A stretch of 64,000 nt of DNA from Lactifluus volemus (Eukaryota; Basidiomycota; Agaricomycetes; Russulales; Russulaceae). Positions 58,701 to 64,000 of this stretch are shown here, piece by piece. Each line of letters opens with the position of its first letter. Position 1 is the stretch's first letter. The DNA is taken from contig WTXI01000030.1 of NCBI GenBank assembly GCA_022376515.1, forward strand, positions 62,001-126,000, given 5' to 3'. Under the pieces are notes generated by a model, which was not told where the DNA came from, did no database searches, and was given only the letters and a program-made list of their open reading frames with translations. Both the position numbers and the translations under genes were made by a program.

Positions 58701-60951
58701 GATTTAGTTACAAACAATTGCCGAGGACGCGCTCCTGGGATCCTTGGTTCAGCCAAGCTCGTTCGATGCCAAATATCTTGAAGAGGATCACTACGTCTTC
58801 CTGCCAACACGAAGGCTATCATGGGACACCTAGCTATGTGAGTGAGAGTTTCACTTACCCAGTTCCGCTCCGTCCAAGCACGAATGACGATCTCATGCAC
58901 TCATGACTTTCTTCTCTTCTGGCCTAAATGTTTGTTCTTTTAATAATAATAAAATGGGGTGACGAAGTAAAGGCACTTACGAGACCTGGAATATCTGGGG
59001 GTAGTTGTGGCCCTCCAGTATGCCGTCTATGAAGTCCTGATTCGACCAAGGCGTCAGGTATTTGGTTTGGGGTCGTTGTGCATCTTACCTGAGAAACCGT
59101 CGTATATTGCTCGAGACTGAAAAGTCAGAATGATTATCATTTACTGTCGAAATGCTTCACCACGAACTCTAGCAATCTATGGATCTGAAAGAAGAATCAG
59201 CAATGCTACGAAAGAAGCAGTGAGGCAATACCTCGTCTACGCCTTCTGTCTCATCACTCTCAGGGCTTCGGGATCAGGAGGGGCCAGGTCACGAAGGACT
59301 GGATCAGGAGGGATAGTTCCGCTGGTGTAACAATGGTGCCAAATGTCATTGGGTCAAAGTAGTAGCCACCGCAACACTTTCTGGCTCTGCATCTGTTCTA
59401 TGTTATTTCGAAAAAACCCATATAAGGACTTCATATAACCATACCTTTCTATGTAAGTTCCACCCCTTTGAGCTAGACGATTCCCAAACTGGTCCCAGTC
59501 TTTTCTCTTTAACTTGTCCATGGCATAAATTCCTAGGATCCGTAAAGCTGAGAAACATCTTAGCGGGACGTTACGCTTGTGGAATGCATGTATTTGAACC
59601 TTGCGTTTCATACTATCTCGCAGGCGACTCAGTGCTTAGAACGGGTTAAGGAGGAGCTCCAGAACGTACGTCATATCGATACTCGTAGACGACGTCAATA
59701 TGGTACTTGAAGAAGTGTCAGGCTCGCCAACACAAAAAAAATCTGAGCGCTAGCGTACAACTAGTCTGGCACCTTCAGGAAGTCTCGCTCGATAAATTGC
59801 AATCGGACTATTTGTTGTCAAGCGCTTCTGATTAGTGTCGGAGAAGCAACCCCACGAAAGTTCCCTGTAAATACATGAGCACACTTCTGCACTACTCCGC
59901 AATGAGGTTATGGGGACATACTCCAGTTTTTTTAGCACCGGTTCAGATTGCCCACCATTTCGTGCCAAATCACGACGACAGGACTCTGAGCAAAATATAC
60001 GCCACTTCCCGTACCCAGCTGCTGATTCATAGTAGAGATCAGCCTGGATTGTGTTATAGTTGGCGGCGGATGATGAATCAGCTGCCGATGTGGGGGGTCC
60101 GTTGAATCGCTCGGAATCGAGAAATTTCCCTGTAACACGCTTTCACGGAGGTACGCCTTACGAATTAACATAGCATTTTCCGGGTTTCGAAGATGGGAGA
60201 GAAATTCCTACGGGAGTGATGAGAATTACCCTATAAGCGGTGACGGATGGTGGCTCCCACACCTTCAAGATATGTTTCAGAGCATCTAAGGTGGACTGTA
60301 CCAGCCGTTGTGCCGATTCGCGGTTTCGAGGGCATTCATGTCCTAGAGCTTGGAAAAGTCGATCATTGATCTCGGCATGCACACTACTTGTAACGTTTGA
60401 TTGTGAACGCTTGGGCCATTGCTTGTTCTTTTTGGTAGGTTTCTCTGTATCATCAAAAAATGGCCCTTTCAAGAGCTTGGAGAGGTCTTCGAGAATCGTG
60501 GGAGCCTTTTCTATATTGCGCCGATGATCATTCAGTCCCTTTGGCTGTTGTCCGGAAGAATACGGAAGCCTTGGTAGGGAATGGAGAGACAAAAAAGGAT
60601 TCTATAACCAAGTTCGTTTTTGAATCCACCTGCTTCTGAAGGAAACTTATTGAAAATAAATTCCGACACAAGAGCGGCACTTTTCTCGCTGATGGCTGTG
60701 GCAAGCGTCAACAAGGCGGTTCAGCATGGGCAGAAACAGAAAACTTTACAAGACAGTATGAATTCAAATACATATGGGTGTTCTGGCTGAAGGGAAGCGA
60801 GTAATATTGGATAGATCGACTCTTTATCCAACGTGCCCTCCAGCACATTCAAGGCAGTGGCGATGTCCTGATCTGAAGCAAGATGGGATGGGCTGAAGAT
60901 TCTCAAGCCAGCGAAGAGCTCCTTGTAAACACTTGTAGAAATTCTGGACAT
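52728..60951 (-). pseudogene. TRANK1-like UvrD/SF1 helicase, copy C, decayed
   Basis: Same gene order and exon layout as copy A over 8.2 kb, roughly 80% identical in the stretches I compared. Start MSRISTSVYKELF at 60951. Helicase motifs: GRSGTG and KT split by a 58-nt intron (58801-58858), YVDEVQD (57757-57777), GDTAQTI (about 57610), NYRSHGG (about 57440), SKGLEYDD (about 56990), YVAITRAKRRLW (about 56715). One-base losses relative to A occur in the second exon (near 60600), just before the P-loop exon end (near 58896), directly after the KT of Walker A (near 58793, giving TAG), near 58740 and near 58640; the TPR part is also split near 55610. The IQ-like segment has degenerated (IYQRVPRPH near 53290). 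As sequenced it cannot make a helicase. Confidence 0.8.
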
Positions 60952-61251
60952 AATATGAGGGGGGTGAATGGAGCTGAGAGGGGGAAGAGTAGTAAGCCAA
61001 GAGCGGCCAGGGCATACCATATGTAGGCGCAGCCTCGCAAGGCGTAAGGCGTAAGTCGAATCAACGCGTGACCGCCGATACCCGGATAATACCAGCACGG
61101 CGACCTTTACAGTATCTTCTTTTTATCAGTTCCCCGATCTTCATAATTTAACACTAACCTTGGTGTCCCCCGCACCTCTATCTAGACTAAGGGCTCTCAC
61201 CCTATACCACTATTTCCCGGCACTGCGGAGATCGGCTTTGAGCCTTCTGAG

Positions 61252-61542
61252 TTAGTTTGAAAAATCGAGAACTTGAAGCATCTTCTGTAGAGCAGACGCA
61301 AAGGAGCTGTCATATTTGAGAAGCCAGCGGAAGTGACTTACGGAAGTGTTGTGACAACCGATTAGAAAATCCAAACCATCACATATATCACAAGGACCGA
61401 CCGATTTAAAAGTACGGAAAATATGACAAATGTCGTGAACGACGATATCACTCCTCTCTGAGCCTGGAATGACACGTAGCGTATCGAATTCGAGCTGCAT
61501 CGCGTGGCACGAAGAGATTGTAACTGTGGTCGAGCTCCCCAA
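61252..61542 (-). CDS. Small unknown frame upstream of copy C
   Basis: A 96-codon frame containing DIVVHDICHIFRTFKSVG and FASALQKMLQVLDFSN, protein-like in composition. Its 3' half has a degenerate counterpart upstream of copy A (about 40300-40440), so it belongs to the duplicated block. It may be a whole small protein or the last exon of a longer gene whose upstream part was left behind. A possible intron lies around GTAAGT at 61337. No family recognised. Confidence 0.4.
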   Translation of the reverse strand: MGSSTTVTISSCHAMQLEFDTLRVIPGSERSDIVVHDICHIFRTFKSVGPCDICDGLDFLIGCHNTSVSHFRWLLKYDSSFASALQKMLQVLDFSN

Positions 61543-61728
61543 GTGTCATCATTTCTTGACTAAGAATGTTTCGAATTGCGAGTACCATGATCATGACATT
61601 GAGTCAACGTAAAATCTGTCTGAAGTACGGAACTGACAGGGCGGCATCGGAGCGGGCCGTGACCGCCTAAGCGCCTAAGCCTCGGAAGGGGCGCGCGTGT
61701 CCCCGTGATTGGTATGAGGAGGGCGGAC

Positions 61729-64000
61729 ATGACATTAACGACAGAATCAACACCAGACGTGCCCATTTCGATTTTTACTCTCCCGATCCTCTCCCAACCC
61801 TCTGTTCCGCCAATTCTACCGTACAGCCCTCACCGAAACGCGCACACCCCCTTGGCCATCGACAATGGCTCTAGCAGCTTGAGATTCGGCTTCGCCACCT
61901 CCCCGACACCCCAGGTCGTGCCAAACATAGTCTCAAAGTACAAAGAACGTAGGGCAGGAAAACAGCTTCTTTTGTTTGGCGATGCTATAGATACCGAGGG
62001 TGGCGCCCGCTCGCAGGCCAAGACGCCGTGGGAAGGCGATGTCCTACTCAACTTCGACGCTTTAGTGAGTCGCTGCTTGAATGGTGCAGCATATAGGTCA
62101 TCTTATAATTTTTGGTGATGAGTAGGAACACGCCTTGGACTACGTTTTTATTCGACTCGGTATTAACTCGCCAACAGTCGACCATCCAGTTATCATGACT
62201 GAACGACTGGCGTCACCGCTGCATTCGCGAGCTTGTATGTACCTTGTCCCTCGGACATTCTCATACTTATCGGATCTTAGTGACATCGGAGCTCATGTTC
62301 GAGTTGTACTCCGTCCCCTCTCTGACATATGCTGTTGATGCCATCCTTTCCTTCTATCACAACAATCGCCCGACACCACCATCTTCCCCGCTCACAACTA
62401 GCGGCCTTGCTATATCATTCAATACTTCGTCTACCTCCGTCATCCCAATCTTGAATGGCAAAGGCATCATGAGCCAAGCGAAACGGTATGTTCTCTGTTC
62501 GCTAACCTACTCCTACTTACTGAGTTGATCGGATCTCCCAGGATACCATGGGGATCTCAGCAAGCATCTGAATATCTTCTCAAACTCATACAGCTCAAAT
62601 ACCCAACGTTCTCAACGCGGGTAACACCTGCTCATACAAACGTGCGGACTTCCGTTTTCGCGCTCATCTTTACACACGAATGGACGTAATTTACAGTGGA
62701 TGCTGCACTCCTTCTGTGAGATGTCTCCGGACTACAGCGCCCTTCTCCGCCGCCTACGCGAGCCGCAACAACTGCATGGGATAGAGCGCATCATACAGTT
62801 CCCCTACGTTTTGCCTGCTGCGGATGAGCGCACAGAAGAGGAAATTGCACGTGCGGCGGAGAAGCGGCGCGAGCAAGGGAAAAAGCTGCAAGAAATGGCA
62901 GCCAAAGCACGCCTAGAGAAGGTGCCGTCATTGAATATGCCTCCGTTTCTCAACCATCTCTGACGGTACCAACGTTACGAGCAGCTCGTCCAGAAGGAGA
63001 GCGACCTGCAATACCTTACCAACCTGAAAGACCGCCGAGGAGAGGAGTCAAGACGGGAGTGGCAAGTGTGTCTCTCCCAATTCTCTTGTTAAGCAATTTC
63101 TTTGCTTACGCGGGCTCGGAGCGCAGAGCTTGCTCCAGTCAGAGGGTTTCAGTGATGACGCCGCTCTCGACCAAGCCATCAAGAAACTGGAAGCTGACTT
63201 GAAAAAAACACGAAAGAAAGCCGCTAATGACGGCGACGATGTCATGGTGAACATCCTTTTTAGGGGCTCAAGTGCTCAACTAAGTGACTCCCGTTTCAGG
63301 AAGAACCCTCCTTCCCGCTCGTCGACACACCCGATGACCAGGTAGGCCGCTACACTTTCAAAGGAACATCACGTGAACACCTAGAACCCGCAGCTCGACG
63401 AAGAGGGCCTGAAAGAAAAAAAGAAACAAAAACTTCTTAAGGCCGGATTTGAAGCCCGCGCACGTGCACGGCGCGAGAAAGAAAAGGCACTCGAGGAGCG
63501 AGCTGCTGAAGAGCGCAAAGAGGACGAGGAGAGGGCCGCTGACCCATTAGCGTGGGTCGCGCGTGTCCGCGCTGAGCACGTTTCCGTCATGGAACGCATC
63601 AAGGGACGCAATAGACGGAAGGCCGCACTAGGTGATCGTAAGAGTGCGGCAGCACAGGCGCGGATGAAAAATATTGCCACTCTTGCCGCCGATGAACGTG
63701 TTAGTAAAAAGCGACGCAAAGGAGGCGGGGGTGCGTGTATCCGTTTCTGTTTGTTCATTTCTTTGCCGGCTCATGACCTGTTGCATAGAGGACATGTTTG
63801 GTGCAGACGACGAGGACTGGGCAATTTACCGCAAGATCGTATGTATCGTCTGTAGACCGGTATGTGTTACATGTTAATCTTTCTTTTCCTTAGAACACCG
63901 CAGCAGTATCGTCGGACGAGGAAGAAGACCTTACGCAGTTACAGGCCGTCGAACAGAAGCTTCTCACGCATGATCCCAACTTCGGTGTCGAACAGACGCA
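61729..64000 (+). CDS. ARP5: Actin-related protein 5 (partial, runs off right edge)
   Basis: Arp5 is a subunit of the nuclear INO80 chromatin-remodelling complex, binding with Ies6 and needed for nucleosome sliding. Exons: 61729-62064, 62126-62234, 62281-62485, 62542-62620, 62697-62921, 62982-63065, 63127-63246, 63300-63341, 63394-63730, 63789-63838, 63894-64000. Every junction keeps phase. Actin-fold features: AIDNGSSSLRFGFA (phosphate 1 loop), LFELYSVPSLTYAVDAILSFYHNN, and ISFNTSSTSVIPILNG in the phosphate 2 loop region. The family-typical Arp5 insertion follows: charged, coiled-coil-like sequence with LEADLKKTRKKA and FEARARARREKEKALEERAAEERK, then EDMFGADDEDWAIYRKI. Start chosen at 61729 (MTLTTESTPDVPIS); an in-frame ATG at 61714 adds five residues. 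The actin C-terminal lobe lies outside the window. Confidence 0.92.

Noticed and set aside
1..64000. CRISPR arrays, operons, bacterial promoters or ribosome binding sites
   Set aside because: The window is eukaryotic with spliced genes; no spaced direct-repeat array was found.

Overview
The window looks like nuclear DNA of a filamentous basidiomycete. Introns are 41-92 nt with GTRNGY donors, branch-like CTRAC/TGAC boxes and YAG acceptors. Proteins are typical of mushroom-forming fungi: a C2-NACHT-WD40 NOD-like receptor, UvrD-type helicases of the TRANK1 kind, a FYVE protein, a PHD-finger protein and actin-related protein Arp5. The Ceratobasidiaceae (Rhizoctonia) would fit this mix, but that is an inference from gene content and not a match I could test.

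Layout. 1-2886: the 5' end of a Ty3/gypsy-type LTR retrotransposon on the minus strand (Gag with a CCHC knuckle, then a 937-bp LTR carrying a striking array of TGASTCA sites). 3920-6947: a spliced PHD-finger gene. 9137-11158: a six-exon gene of unknown function. 17097-18137: a four-exon FYVE gene (minus strand). Between these, and from 18.2 to about 31.9 kb, I recognise no gene. That DNA has many homopolymer runs, several perfect hairpins and an over-represented heptamer, TACAGTA/TACTGTA.

31.9-61.5 kb is a duplicated accessory island. It holds two long copies (A, 31962-40216; C, 52728-60951) and two 3' fragments (B, 43302-44770; D, 41104-41420) of one TRANK1-like helicase gene, all on the minus strand. 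A C2-NACHT-WD40 receptor lies on the plus strand between B and C. It is bracketed by 325-bp, nearly identical inverted repeats (44771-45095 and 51053-51377), and the left repeat joins B exactly where B stops being homologous to A and C. Every frame break I could resolve in this island is the loss of one base, so both real decay and assembly error remain open. The 15-repeat WD40 half of the receptor has no break.

61729-64000: the 5' part of an intact ARP5 gene (INO80 chromatin-remodelling subunit), eleven exons seen and running off the window. The ordinary single-copy genes (PHD, the unknown gene, FYVE, ARP5) are cleanly open, whereas the duplicated island is not. The receptor and helicase copies may form a self/non-self recognition island, but no functional link is shown by sequence alone.
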